NCBI GenBank assembly: GCA_025355465.1
Contig: JANXZO010000051.1
Coordinates: 30,178-94,177 of the forward strand
Reading direction: 5' to 3'
DNA: 64,000 nt
From: Bacteroidales bacterium
Lineage (GTDB): Bacteria > Bacteroidota > Bacteroidia > Bacteroidales > FEN-979
The position numbers and the translations under genes are program-made. The notes under the pieces are model-generated. The model was not told where the DNA came from. It was given only the letters and a program-made list of their open reading frames with translations, and searched no databases. This document shows, piece after piece, positions 19,130 to 28,252 of this stretch (its first letter is position 1; each line of letters begins with the position of its first letter).

Positions 19130-19624
19130 CTAGAAACGTCTTGTAAACGGCATCGGTTTGCGCATCCGAATCAACAGCAGAAGCGGAATAATTACGTATG
19201 GCAGATTAAATGCGAGAAATTTGGCCGGGTTCAGGCATCTCCATTCGGGTTCGCCAAAAAATTCAACCCCGAACACAACCACGCCGGTTATGACCGAAAT
19301 TGCTGTGGCGTAAACAACTGCGGGCAACTGAATCCAGTTCTTCCCGCGATAAAGTGCAAAGGCCAGAACGAGGTAAAACGGCCCATAAACAAATGCCGAC
19401 AAGCCGGTAACAAACCGCATCCAAACGGGTGCATTTAAAATCAGCGGATCACAATTATTGGCGTACCAGAAGTTGGCCCTGCCCCAGTAATAGGGACTGT
19501 CGGGGCGAACCGGAATGCCCAACGTGGGGACTGCATCGGAGATGCCTGATGTAACTGCAAACGTGAGAAAAATAAAGATGAAAAAGATATCAATTCCTCG
19601 TTGTGATAAGGGAAGATTTTGCAT
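19130..19624 (-). CDS. TMEM97/EXPERA-like four-helix membrane protein
   Basis: A protein of 164 residues with four predicted TM helices. It matches, in order, landmarks of the eukaryotic TMEM97 (sigma-2 receptor)/emopamil-binding fold. WYANNCDPLILNAPVWMR corresponds to the human WYAKEFKDPLL motif, RGKNWIQLPAVVYA to the KWIRTPAIIY segment, and FNLPYVIIPLLLLIRM to APYLLIPFILL. Asp30 and Asp59 fall where human TMEM97 has its ligand-contacting Asp29 and Asp56. The eukaryotic proteins handle sterols or sterol isomerisation. The bacterial role is unknown, and a hopanoid or other lipid ligand is only a guess. It is monocistronic and convergent with the leuS operon. Confidence 0.7.
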   Translation of the reverse strand: MQNLPLSQRGIDIFFIFIFLTFAVTSGISDAVPTLGIPVRPDSPYYWGRANFWYANNCDPLILNAPVWMRFVTGLSAFVYGPFYLVLAFALYRGKNWIQLPAVVYATAISVITGVVVFGVEFFGEPEWRCLNPAKFLAFNLPYVIIPLLLLIRMRKPMPFTRRF

Positions 19625-19741
19625 GGTTTGATTTATTATGCAGGGTTGTGTTCTCTGCTTTTACTTGTCTAAAGCCGGCAAAAATAGTTGTTTTTACCAA
19701 ACACCTGCTTCAAATAATGAATTTCGACTCCCGGCACAATC

Positions 19742-19774
19742 TTTGTCACAGAACGCCGCTTATTACTAATATTG
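19742..19774 (+). promoter_or_regulatory. Candidate promoter of the macroglobulin-like gene
   Basis: A -33-like TTTG (19742-19745), a 21-bp spacer and TAATATTG (19767-19774, one mismatch to TAnnTTTG) lie 34 bp before the ATG at 19809. The rest of the 184-bp gap shows no further structure. Confidence 0.4.
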
Positions 19775-19808
19775 TATTTTGAATCATTCCTGATAAAAAA
19801 TTATCATT

Positions 19809-22800
19809 ATGAAAATCAACCATTCCTTTCTCATTGTTTTGGTAACACTGCCGCTTTTTATTAACCCGGGGTTTACGCAAACAACCAAAAACGCAGCTTC
19901 TGCCGGAAAGCAGAATATTCATTTGTGGAAATCGGTTGATTCACTCCTAAACCTCAGTCAGCCCAAATCGGCTCTTGCCATTGTCGAGAAAATCTATGCC
20001 CAGTCTCGAAAGGAGCAAAATGATCCTCAGTTCCTCAAAGCTATGCTCTATCGCATCAGACTGAACTCAGATTTCCAGGAAGATTTTATTATCCAGACCC
20101 TTCGCAACTTGCAAAACGAAATGCGTGTCGCCGCAGAGCCTGCTGCTTCAGTGCTGCATTCCATAATTGCAGAAGTATACTGGAAATATTACCAAAACAA
20201 TGAATTTCGCTTCCGCAACCGCAGTGCAGTGGACCATGGAAGTGGCACCAGTACCCTGCGTTCCGACAGCATAGCGACCTGGGACCTAAGCACCATTTCA
20301 GAGGCAATTGCCAATGAATACCTGCTTTCGTTAGCCTCTGAAAAACTGCTGAAAGGGATCCCTGTATCCGCATTTAGTGCGATCCTTGAATTACCGGCCG
20401 GCAGCGCGGGAAATTTGACAAAACGAGCGGAAGCCCCCACAGATAACTCAAGACCTACACTTTTTGATTTTCTGGCTTTCCGGGCGCTCGATTATTTTAC
20501 CTCCGACCCTGTATTTCCGGGTCAGCCTGATGCGCGATTCAGCCTGGACCGGCCGGATTTTTTTTCCCCCACAAAGAAATTTGTCTCCCTGCTGGGCGGC
20601 CCAATCTCATTTGGCGCCCATTTCCTGAAATCCGATTCCATCTCCCCATACTACCTGAGCTTCCGGATATATCAGTCACTGGCCGCTTTTCACATCCATG
20701 ACAAGGATCCAAATGCCCTGATTGCCACAGAACTGGACCGGCTGGCACTGATGAAAAAAAATGCCCCCGGAACCGACAGTCTTTACCTTCCTGCCCTTAA
20801 ACAGCTCGAGATCGATTACCTCTCCTCCCCATTTTCCACAAACGTCTCCTTTGCAATAGCCGATTTTCTTCGTTCCTCCGGGGAAAAATATTCCCCGCTG
20901 TTGTCAAATGACCACAAGTGGGATCTTAAGTCGGCTGTTGAATCTTGCGATAAAGCCATTCGTCTTTTCCCAAACTCAATCGGTGCAAAAAATTGTAAAA
21001 TTCTGAATCAGACCATCCGTTCATCCACCCTAACACTAACAACAGAGGACGCTGTTCCTGCAGAAAAACCCTCCCTCGCGCTCCTTGCATTTAACAACAT
21101 AAATCTTTTACACTTCCGTCTTATAAAAGCCGACCCGGATACCTATTATGAAAAATCCGGTTCGATGAAACGGGAAGATTTTTATAAATACATCTCCACT
21201 CTTTCGATTTATCAGGAATGGACACTGAGCCTGCCTTCTGATGGTGATCTGCAGCGTCAGACCATGGAAATTGCGGTGCCCGGATGCCCTTCCGGGTTCT
21301 TTATTCTGATCTGCTCCGTTGATAAAAAATTTGTTGATACCCGGCAGCCTTACGCCATCACCCCTTTCTGGTCGACCCGGATCAGCTATATTCACAAACG
21401 AAACAACGACGGAAGCATTTCCATGAACCTGCTCGACCGGGAGACCGGGACAGCACTTAAGAATGTAAGGGCTGAAGCCTGGTTCAGAAGCTACAACTAC
21501 GCCTCTCGAAAATACCAGTCGATCAAACTTGGGGAATATACTTCCGATGAAACGGGACTCATCCTGATGCCTTCTGATAATGACAATTCGCGCAGCAACA
21601 GTATCTATTTCCGAATCCTTTTGAAAGACGACCTGCTGATCACACAAGGTTTTTACCAGTATCCGGTCAGTGAGCCTTCAGAATATTCTTCCATTCAAAC
21701 AAGTTTCTTCACAGACCGGGCCATTTACAGACCCGGACAAACAATTTATTTCAAGGGAATTGTACTTCAGAAAACCGGAGAAAAACCCAAAATCAAACCA
21801 GGTCATATTACCAAAGTGACGTTTTATGATGTGAACGGACAAAAAATAGCAGAACAAAGTTATGTTTCCGGCGACTTCGGTTCATTTCATGGTTCCTTTA
21901 CTGCCCCCACAGGATTACTGACCGGTCAGATGACAATATCCAATGAATCGGGATCGGTAAGCATTTCGGTTGAGGAGTACAAGAGACCTACCTTTGAAGT
22001 AATATATAGTCCACTCGAAGGTAATTACAAGCTGGGAGAAACTGTCACCGTTGCCGCGAAAGCAACAGCCTATGCCGGCAACAGTATAGATGGTGCTACC
22101 GTGAAATACCGTGTGGTGAGAACGGCCAGGTTTCCCTGGTGGGGACGTGGCGGGTATTGGCCAATGCCATCCTCCCCTGAAACAGAAATCGCCAGCGGAC
22201 TCATAAAAACCCTTGCCGACGGTAGCTTCTCTTTCAGCTTTTCTGCCATCCCCGATCCGTCAGTAGAAAAATCCTCGGCTCCGGTTTTCGATTACGAAGT
22301 TTTTGCCGATGTAACCGACTTGGGAGGCGAAAGCCAGGCGGCACAACAAACCATCTCCGTAGGCTACAAATCCCTGCTTATTTCAGCTACCATTCCAGCG
22401 CTGGTGAACCTGAGCAAAGATTCCGTTTTTAAGCTCAGCACAACCAACCTGAATGGCCGAAATACCCCCGTCAATGTTACCTTTAGTCTGCAACGTTTGC
22501 AGCAACCCGACCGGGCATTTAAATCACGCATGTGGACCCAGCCCGATCTGTATTCCATGACGAAGGAGGAATTCCACAGCAAATTTCCGTTTGACATCTT
22601 TCGCGATGAGGACAATCCGGAAACCTGGAATTCTGAAGGCGTTGAGATCGTTAAAATATTCAATACGGCAACCGATTCGTTGATCAATATCCAGGACCCG
22701 ACAATTGGTAAACTGAAACCAGGATCATACAAGGTTACCCTCAGTGCTAAAGATCCATTCGGACAGACTGTTGAGAATAAGATCATTTTTACTGTGTTTG

Positions 22801-25800
22801 ATCCGGCTTCCCTAAAGGTTCCTGTGAATAAAATGAGTTGGTTCGTTCCATTGAAAACCTCCGGGGAGCCAGGCGAAAAGGCCATTTTTCTGATCGGGAG
22901 CCGGGAGGAAAATGTAAACGTAATGTATGAGATCCGGCTACATGACAGCCTTGTTTCAAGACAATGGATCAACCTCAACAACCGCGCTGCACGGCTTGAA
23001 ATACAGATTGAAGAGCGTTACCGTGGAAATTTTGCCGTAAATTTTGTCTTTGTAAAGCACAACAGGGTTTTCCAGTATAGTCAGTTAATCACTGTACCTT
23101 ATACCAATAAAAATCTAGACATCACTTTTGAAACTTTCCGGTCGAAACTTTCACCCGGGGCAAAAGAGGAGTGGAATCTAACCATTGCAGGTTCGCAAAA
23201 AAAAGTTGCAGAAGCTGAACTTGTTACCACCATGTACGATGCTTCCCTTGATGTCTTCCGACCCAACAATTGGTCGTTTGATCTTTATCCCAGGTATTTC
23301 CCTGTTTATCCTTGGGATATAAACGATGCTTTCCGGTCGTCGGGTGCAGCATGGGCAGGCGGAGCAGGCACGGACGGTACTTATTCAATGGCCTCCACCT
23401 ATCGGCTCAACTGGTTTGGCCTCTCCTATTTTACGGGCTACAACTACGATGGATACAGAAGAACCCGAAGCCAGATACCCCTCTCTCTGGATGCTTCACA
23501 AAGCGACCATGCGGTGGGTGGAAAGGCAGAGGAAAAAATGGCACCGCAAGAGGTAATACAAACCGTTGCTGATTCCGGCACCATCTCCGGCCGGGCAGAC
23601 GGCCGAACTCCAAAATCACCAAATGAGTTGATGGGAGGGATTCAGATCCGGAAGGATTTTAGGGAAACAGCCTTCTTTTATCCTTCGCTGGTCACAGACA
23701 GCACTGGCAATCTGATCTTGAAATTCACAGCACCCGAATCGCTGACACGATGGAAAATGATGGGACTGGCCATCACCAAAAATCTGGAATACGGCTCTTT
23801 TGAAAAGGAGCTGGTTACCAGAAAAGAGCTGATGGTATTTCCCAATGCTCCACGATTTGTAAGGCAGGGCGACACCCTGGTTTTTACCACCAGAATCGTA
23901 AACCTGTCTGACCATGATCTTGCCGGTGAAATACAACTACAGCTTTTCAACGGATTGACCATGAAACCTTTGGACAGCCTGATCAAACAGCAAGAAAAAT
24001 CAGGCAGTTTCAAATCTCCCTGGACTGCCGGCAAAGGGTTGGCTACAAGCGTATCATGGACCGTCAGCATTCCCACCGGAACCGATCTTTCTGTTTTGAT
24101 TTACCGGATTACAGCCAGGTCGGGCAATTTCAGCGATGGAGAAGAAAAGGCAATACCGGTTTTGACCAATCGGATGATGGTTACAGAATCCCAACCACTT
24201 CCAGTTCGCGGAAAGGGAACTTTTGATTTTTCGTTCGAAAAACTGTTGAGATCCGGAGAATCCCGCGGTGAAAGTGGAACCTTGAAGAATTACCGGTTCA
24301 CCCTCGAATTCGCCTCCAACCCGGCCTGGTATGCCATCCAGGCGCTTCCGACGCTCAACGAAAAGCAATATGACAATGCCGATGCCATCTTTTCGGCATT
24401 TTACTCCAACAGCATTGCATCACACATTGCCAACTCAAGTCAGAAGATCAAAGCTGTGTTTGAGGCCTGGAAAAACCTCACCCCGGATGCACTTCTGTCA
24501 AATCTCGAGAAGAATGAAGATCTGAAATCAGCCCTGTTAAAGGAGACTCCCTGGATTTTTGAGGCAACGAGTGAGACGGAAAGGAAACAGAGGCTTGGAT
24601 TGTTTTTTGATCCCGACAACCTGAATTCAAACCTGCAGGAGAGTCTGAAAAAATTACAGAAACTGCAGAAACCCGGCGGGGGTTGGACCTGGTTTGAAGG
24701 CATGCCCGAAAGCCGCTGGATTACGCAGAATATTATTACCGGTTTTGGACACCTTGGCCAGCTTGGTGTTCCGGGTATTCGCACCAATGGGCCGATCTTT
24801 AATATGATTACAAATGCTATTCGATATCTTGACAAAGAGTTGTTTATGGACTATGACAACCTCAGGAAAAATAACCAGCTCAAGCCAGAGGAGAACCATT
24901 TATCGTCCGCGCAGATCCAGTATCTCTACGCACGAAGTTATTTTCAGGACATAAAGATGGAGGATGAAGGGTGCAGAAAGGCATTTGAGTATTACCAGCA
25001 ACAGGCTGCAAAATTCTGGCAGCCGAACGACCGGTACCTGCAGGGAATGATAGCGTTGGCATTAAACCGGCTTGGAAATAAAGAGACCCCGGGCCTAATT
25101 GTGAAATCCCTGTCGCAGAATGCAATTCATTCTCCGGAAATGGGAATGTACTGGGCAGGTGAACCGGGATATTCATGGTATCAGGCTCCAGTTGAAACCC
25201 AAGCCATGATGATGGAGGTTTTTGATGAAATAACCCGGGATGAGAAATCGGTTGAAGAGATGAAGATCTGGCTGCTGAAACAAAAACAAACACAATCGTG
25301 GCGCTCTTCCCGTGCAACCGTTGAAGCTGTTTATGCACTGCTGTTGCGAGGCTCCGACCTACTCTCAGAAGAACCGGGAGTTATTATTTCCCTTGGAAAC
25401 GAGAAGATCGACTCGCGAAAACTGACGGATGTAAAAACCGAAGCAGGAACCGGATACTTCCGCAAAACCTGGCAGGGATCAGCGGTAAATCCGGAAATGG
25501 GACTCATTAAAATTACAAAGACTTCGGATGGTACAGCATGGGGTTCAGCATATTGGCAATATTTTGAAAACCTTGACAAGATCACGCCTGCGGCTACGCC
25601 GATGAAACTTGAAAAACAACTTTTCCTCGAGACCAATACACCCGCCGGGCCTGTTCTTGTTGCGCTTGCAGAAAACCAGCCGCTTCATCGCGGCGACAAG
25701 ATCAGGGTGCGCATTATCCTGAAGATCGACCGTAATCTGGAATTCGTTCACATGAAGGATATGCGGGCATCAGCTTTTGAGCCTGGAATTTCGGCCAAAT

Positions 25801-26054
25801 CCGGGTTTTCGGATGATCGCACCAATCTTTCCGGTTACCGCTACCAGGATGGACTCGGGTATTATCAATCCACTACAGATGTAGCTACAAACTTCTTTTT
25901 CGAATTCCTGCCAAAAGGAACCTATGTGTTTGAATACCCGCTGAAAGCCAACACTGCCGGCGAATATTCAAACGGCATTACAACAATCCAGTGTCTTTAT
26001 GCCCCCGAATTTTCGGCCCATTCTGAAGGAATCAGGGTGCGGGTGAACGAATAA
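19809..26054 (+). CDS. Alpha-2-macroglobulin-family protein without thioester
   Basis: A protein of 2081 residues with a signal peptide (MKINHSFLIVLVTLPLF, to about residue 23). A large N-terminal region precedes the MG2-type motif FFTDRAIYRPGQTIYFKG (about residues 630-648). A bait-like region follows, then the A2M signature FFYPSLVTDSTGNL with FTAPESLTRWKMM (about 1290-1315), and the helical toroid domain with GGGWTWFEGMPESRWITQ. At about residue 1520 the expected thioester stretch YxCAEQ reads QYDNADAIF: the Cys is Asn and the Gln is Ala, so no thioester can form. Family members trap proteases at the bacterial surface; thioester-less forms can still undergo bait cleavage. It has no T9SS domain and no lipobox, so it is probably periplasmic. 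Confidence 0.87.
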   Translation: MKINHSFLIVLVTLPLFINPGFTQTTKNAASAGKQNIHLWKSVDSLLNLSQPKSALAIVEKIYAQSRKEQNDPQFLKAMLYRIRLNSDFQEDFIIQTLRNLQNEMRVAAEPAASVLHSIIAEVYWKYYQNNEFRFRNRSAVDHGSGTSTLRSDSIATWDLSTISEAIANEYLLSLASEKLLKGIPVSAFSAILELPAGSAGNLTKRAEAPTDNSRPTLFDFLAFRALDYFTSDPVFPGQPDARFSLDRPDFFSPTKKFVSLLGGPISFGAHFLKSDSISPYYLSFRIYQSLAAFHIHDKDPNALIATELDRLALMKKNAPGTDSLYLPALKQLEIDYLSSPFSTNVSFAIADFLRSSGEKYSPLLSNDHKWDLKSAVESCDKAIRLFPNSIGAKNCKILNQTIRSSTLTLTTEDAVPAEKPSLALLAFNNINLLHFRLIKADPDTYYEKSGSMKREDFYKYISTLSIYQEWTLSLPSDGDLQRQTMEIAVPGCPSGFFILICSVDKKFVDTRQPYAITPFWSTRISYIHKRNNDGSISMNLLDRETGTALKNVRAEAWFRSYNYASRKYQSIKLGEYTSDETGLILMPSDNDNSRSNSIYFRILLKDDLLITQGFYQYPVSEPSEYSSIQTSFFTDRAIYRPGQTIYFKGIVLQKTGEKPKIKPGHITKVTFYDVNGQKIAEQSYVSGDFGSFHGSFTAPTGLLTGQMTISNESGSVSISVEEYKRPTFEVIYSPLEGNYKLGETVTVAAKATAYAGNSIDGATVKYRVVRTARFPWWGRGGYWPMPSSPETEIASGLIKTLADGSFSFSFSAIPDPSVEKSSAPVFDYEVFADVTDLGGESQAAQQTISVGYKSLLISATIPALVNLSKDSVFKLSTTNLNGRNTPVNVTFSLQRLQQPDRAFKSRMWTQPDLYSMTKEEFHSKFPFDIFRDEDNPETWNSEGVEIVKIFNTATDSLINIQDPTIGKLKPGSYKVTLSAKDPFGQTVENKIIFTVFDPASLKVPVNKMSWFVPLKTSGEPGEKAIFLIGSREENVNVMYEIRLHDSLVSRQWINLNNRAARLEIQIEERYRGNFAVNFVFVKHNRVFQYSQLITVPYTNKNLDITFETFRSKLSPGAKEEWNLTIAGSQKKVAEAELVTTMYDASLDVFRPNNWSFDLYPRYFPVYPWDINDAFRSSGAAWAGGAGTDGTYSMASTYRLNWFGLSYFTGYNYDGYRRTRSQIPLSLDASQSDHAVGGKAEEKMAPQEVIQTVADSGTISGRADGRTPKSPNELMGGIQIRKDFRETAFFYPSLVTDSTGNLILKFTAPESLTRWKMMGLAITKNLEYGSFEKELVTRKELMVFPNAPRFVRQGDTLVFTTRIVNLSDHDLAGEIQLQLFNGLTMKPLDSLIKQQEKSGSFKSPWTAGKGLATSVSWTVSIPTGTDLSVLIYRITARSGNFSDGEEKAIPVLTNRMMVTESQPLPVRGKGTFDFSFEKLLRSGESRGESGTLKNYRFTLEFASNPAWYAIQALPTLNEKQYDNADAIFSAFYSNSIASHIANSSQKIKAVFEAWKNLTPDALLSNLEKNEDLKSALLKETPWIFEATSETERKQRLGLFFDPDNLNSNLQESLKKLQKLQKPGGGWTWFEGMPESRWITQNIITGFGHLGQLGVPGIRTNGPIFNMITNAIRYLDKELFMDYDNLRKNNQLKPEENHLSSAQIQYLYARSYFQDIKMEDEGCRKAFEYYQQQAAKFWQPNDRYLQGMIALALNRLGNKETPGLIVKSLSQNAIHSPEMGMYWAGEPGYSWYQAPVETQAMMMEVFDEITRDEKSVEEMKIWLLKQKQTQSWRSSRATVEAVYALLLRGSDLLSEEPGVIISLGNEKIDSRKLTDVKTEAGTGYFRKTWQGSAVNPEMGLIKITKTSDGTAWGSAYWQYFENLDKITPAATPMKLEKQLFLETNTPAGPVLVALAENQPLHRGDKIRVRIILKIDRNLEFVHMKDMRASAFEPGISAKSGFSDDRTNLSGYRYQDGLGYYQSTTDVATNFFFEFLPKGTYVFEYPLKANTAGEYSNGITTIQCLYAPEFSAHSEGIRVRVNE

Positions 26055-26129
26055 GGGAATATTGGGCCCTGTGAAAGTAAATTTTTGTGTTTTTTGCCTT
26101 ATCTTTACGCTAACATAAGGACGCCTGGC

Positions 26130-27143
26130 ATGACGGAACCCGAATCAACCCAAGAAATCCTTTTCCGATCGATAAGGAGTGGGCTGGCGCCCAACATTTA
26201 TTTTGTTCATGAATTGTCGGAGCTTCTTGAAATAAGCTATGACAGTGCTTACAGAAGGATCCGGGGTGAAAAGGAGTTGTCGCTGGAAGAGTTAAAAAAA
26301 GTCTGTCTCCATTACAAAATATCAATTGATTCTCTCTTTAATTTCAAAAACAATAACGTTATTTTTAATTCACTGGCCATTGGTGAAGATGGGCTTGACA
26401 TTGAAATGTGGTTGAAGTCGTTGCTGGTTTCCATAAAAAAAATACATGCCGCCGCAGATCGGGAGATCATTTATGCTGCCATGGATATTCCGGTATTTTA
26501 CTATTTCGAATTCCCTGAAATTGCCGCGTTCAAGATCTATTTCTGGAACAAGGCCCTGATACCGTCAGGTGGTGATGAGAAAAAAATGTTCACCCTGGAA
26601 GTTCCCGAAAACCTGTATGAAATTGGTCGTCAGCTGCTCTCACTTTACGTTAAAATACCCACCATTGAGATCTGGAGCGAGGAGACAATTTCCAGTGTGC
26701 TGCGACAGATTGAATACTGCTTCGTTTCCGGTTTCTTCGCCCGGAAGGAGGATGTTTTTCGTTTGTGCGATGTTCTCGAATCGTGGCTGAATCATGTCCA
26801 AACCCAGGCTGAACAGGGGTTTCAGTTTGTGCATGGCAGCACTTTACGGGGAGTTGAAAACAATTACCGATTATATCACAACGAGGTGCTGGTCAGCGAT
26901 AATACCATTCTGGTTAAAGCCGATGGCCAGAAGACCTCGTACAATACCTATAATGTGATCAATCAGTTGATCACAACCAACCCGGTTTTTTGTGACCAGA
27001 TCGAAAATTCTCTTCGCAATTTAATGCAGAAATCTACCATGATAAGTGGTACATCAGCCAAAGAGCGTTACCGCTTTTTCAACACACTGCACGAAAAGGT
27101 GAAGGCCCTGAGGTCCCGAATTGAACGGTTGGCGGAAAATTAA
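26130..27143 (+). CDS. Helix-turn-helix regulator of unknown target
   Basis: A protein of 337 residues. Residues ~15-62 form a helix-turn-helix of the XRE/lambda-repressor type (LSELLEISYDSAYRRIRGEK followed by LSLEELKKVC). The remaining ~270 residues are mostly helical, with no recognised ligand domain. The ATG at 26130 is preferred over the in-frame ATG at 26085 because the DNA-binding region starts shortly after it and a promoter-like TATCTTTA lies at 26100-26107, between the two. It stands alone after the macroglobulin gene. The target and signal are unknown. Confidence 0.68.
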   Translation: MTEPESTQEILFRSIRSGLAPNIYFVHELSELLEISYDSAYRRIRGEKELSLEELKKVCLHYKISIDSLFNFKNNNVIFNSLAIGEDGLDIEMWLKSLLVSIKKIHAAADREIIYAAMDIPVFYYFEFPEIAAFKIYFWNKALIPSGGDEKKMFTLEVPENLYEIGRQLLSLYVKIPTIEIWSEETISSVLRQIEYCFVSGFFARKEDVFRLCDVLESWLNHVQTQAEQGFQFVHGSTLRGVENNYRLYHNEVLVSDNTILVKADGQKTSYNTYNVINQLITTNPVFCDQIENSLRNLMQKSTMISGTSAKERYRFFNTLHEKVKALRSRIERLAEN

Positions 27144-27198
27144 TCCCTTACACCTCACCTTAAACCTGTTGCTTTTGAGGTGGAAGACAACATCCTGC

Positions 27199-28029
27199 CT
27201 ACTTAACCTCAATAACACGGGAAGGAAGGCTTAACAAGGCATTTTTATAGGAGGTCACGGCATTGCGAAACAAAATAGCCATCACAACAGTCATGAGTCC
27301 TCCGGGAATTAACAGAATGGCGCTGGCAATCTTGTTTACCGATTCAGCATTCACCCCTCCCCTGATAATTGGTACCAGTTTGGAGGGATCAGCCTTGGAT
27401 GGCATCCCCCTTACCAGGTTGGAATAGATGTCGATGATACAAACACCGGGTTTCAGCCACCCTGGCTCAATGTATTCCGGATTTTTTGTCACAACCACCA
27501 GGATGTCGGCTCTTTTGCAATGATTCACAAGGTTCTTTGAGCTCTTATTGACAAAGGTAACGGAACAATCATCCGGTACCACTTGCGAAGCAGCGGTACG
27601 AACAATCATCTTGGTTTGCGTGTTTGAAAAGAATTCGTCGTTGAGTACGTAAACCCACTCCTGATCCTTTTCGGTCTGAACGCCGGCCTCGCTGAACATC
27701 TCGAACAGGGCTGGGGGCAGGCACATCGGATATCGTCCTGCCTGGATGTCGGGGATCATGGTTCCCATCATATTTAAAGGGTGAATTCCTTCAACCTCTT
27801 TTACAGGATCTATCCTGTTAACAATGCGAACAGGATTCAACTGCAGTGGCAACGGTTGCAGAAGGACAATAGCGTGAATATCCTCATCTGCATTCAGCCT
27901 GTCGATGACCTGAAAAACCTCCCCTTCTGCAGCCTCGTTCGAAATGATTTCGGTTTTAACATTTATGCCCATCGACTGTGCCATCTGAACATGGAGCGGA
28001 ATATTATATTTTGCCAGTAGGACACACAT
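27199..28029 (-). CDS. Degenerate FolD-like protein
   Basis: A protein of 276 residues related to methylenetetrahydrofolate dehydrogenase/cyclohydrolase (FolD). Clear matches are LNADEDIHAIVLLQPLPLQL, DPVKEVEGIHPLN, KRADILVVVTKNP followed by GVCIIDI, and the IPGGLMTV end. However, the ASxxYVxxK catalytic stretch is lost (His where Lys is expected), the GRSxxVGxP nucleotide motif is replaced by unrelated sequence with an insertion, and the C-terminal PVPGGVGPMT is shortened to IPGGLMTV. The only standard start, ATG at 28029, lies inside the FolD fold, while homology continues upstream to a TGA. It may be a pseudogene or a non-catalytic paralogue. It is transcribed alone. Confidence 0.65.
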   Translation of the reverse strand: MCVLLAKYNIPLHVQMAQSMGINVKTEIISNEAAEGEVFQVIDRLNADEDIHAIVLLQPLPLQLNPVRIVNRIDPVKEVEGIHPLNMMGTMIPDIQAGRYPMCLPPALFEMFSEAGVQTEKDQEWVYVLNDEFFSNTQTKMIVRTAASQVVPDDCSVTFVNKSSKNLVNHCKRADILVVVTKNPEYIEPGWLKPGVCIIDIYSNLVRGMPSKADPSKLVPIIRGGVNAESVNKIASAILLIPGGLMTVVMAILFRNAVTSYKNALLSLPSRVIEVK

Positions 28030-28110
28030 GAATCCGATAAATGCAATTCCGGGTACTCTTCCGTTCTGCTCCCTAAGAACAGCAATTTCAGTAAGTCCTG
28101 CGGGTAATCA
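28030..28110 (-). pseudogene. Untranslated FolD-like 5' remnant
   Basis: In frame with the FolD-like ORF, 26 codons upstream of its first ATG read LTEIAVLREQNGRVPGIAF followed by IGF, matching the FolD N-terminal helix and first strand (Lxxxx-G-xxPGLAxIxVG). They are bounded by TGA at 28110-28108 and contain no ATG, GTG or TTG. The N-terminal ~25 residues of a normal FolD are not found further upstream. Confidence 0.6.
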
Positions 28111-28224
28111 GGATAATATGCGCGAAAAGTGCCGGAATAAATAAACGTAATTGGAAAAATTGCAACGCGGGAATGGCCAGACCTGATTTTTTGCATCAAA
28201 TCAGATTTTATTACCCCTTCTTCC

Positions 28225-28232
28225 TACCTTTG
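28225..28232 (+). promoter_or_regulatory. Candidate -7 box for aspS
   Basis: TACCTTTG matches TAnnTTTG and ends 20 bp before the aspS ATG. No -33 TTTG at 19-22 bp was seen. Confidence 0.45.
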
Positions 28233-28252
28233 CGCAAATTAATTTTGATTTT

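Noticed and set aside
21108..21647. Minus-strand ORF of 179 codons inside the macroglobulin-like gene
   Set aside because: The plus frame here is clearly protein-coding and the antisense product has no family features.
27151..27182. Hairpin CACCTCA/TGAGGTG as a terminator between the HTH gene and the FolD-like gene
   Set aside because: A 7-bp stem with an 18-base loop and no T-run on either strand is too weak to call.
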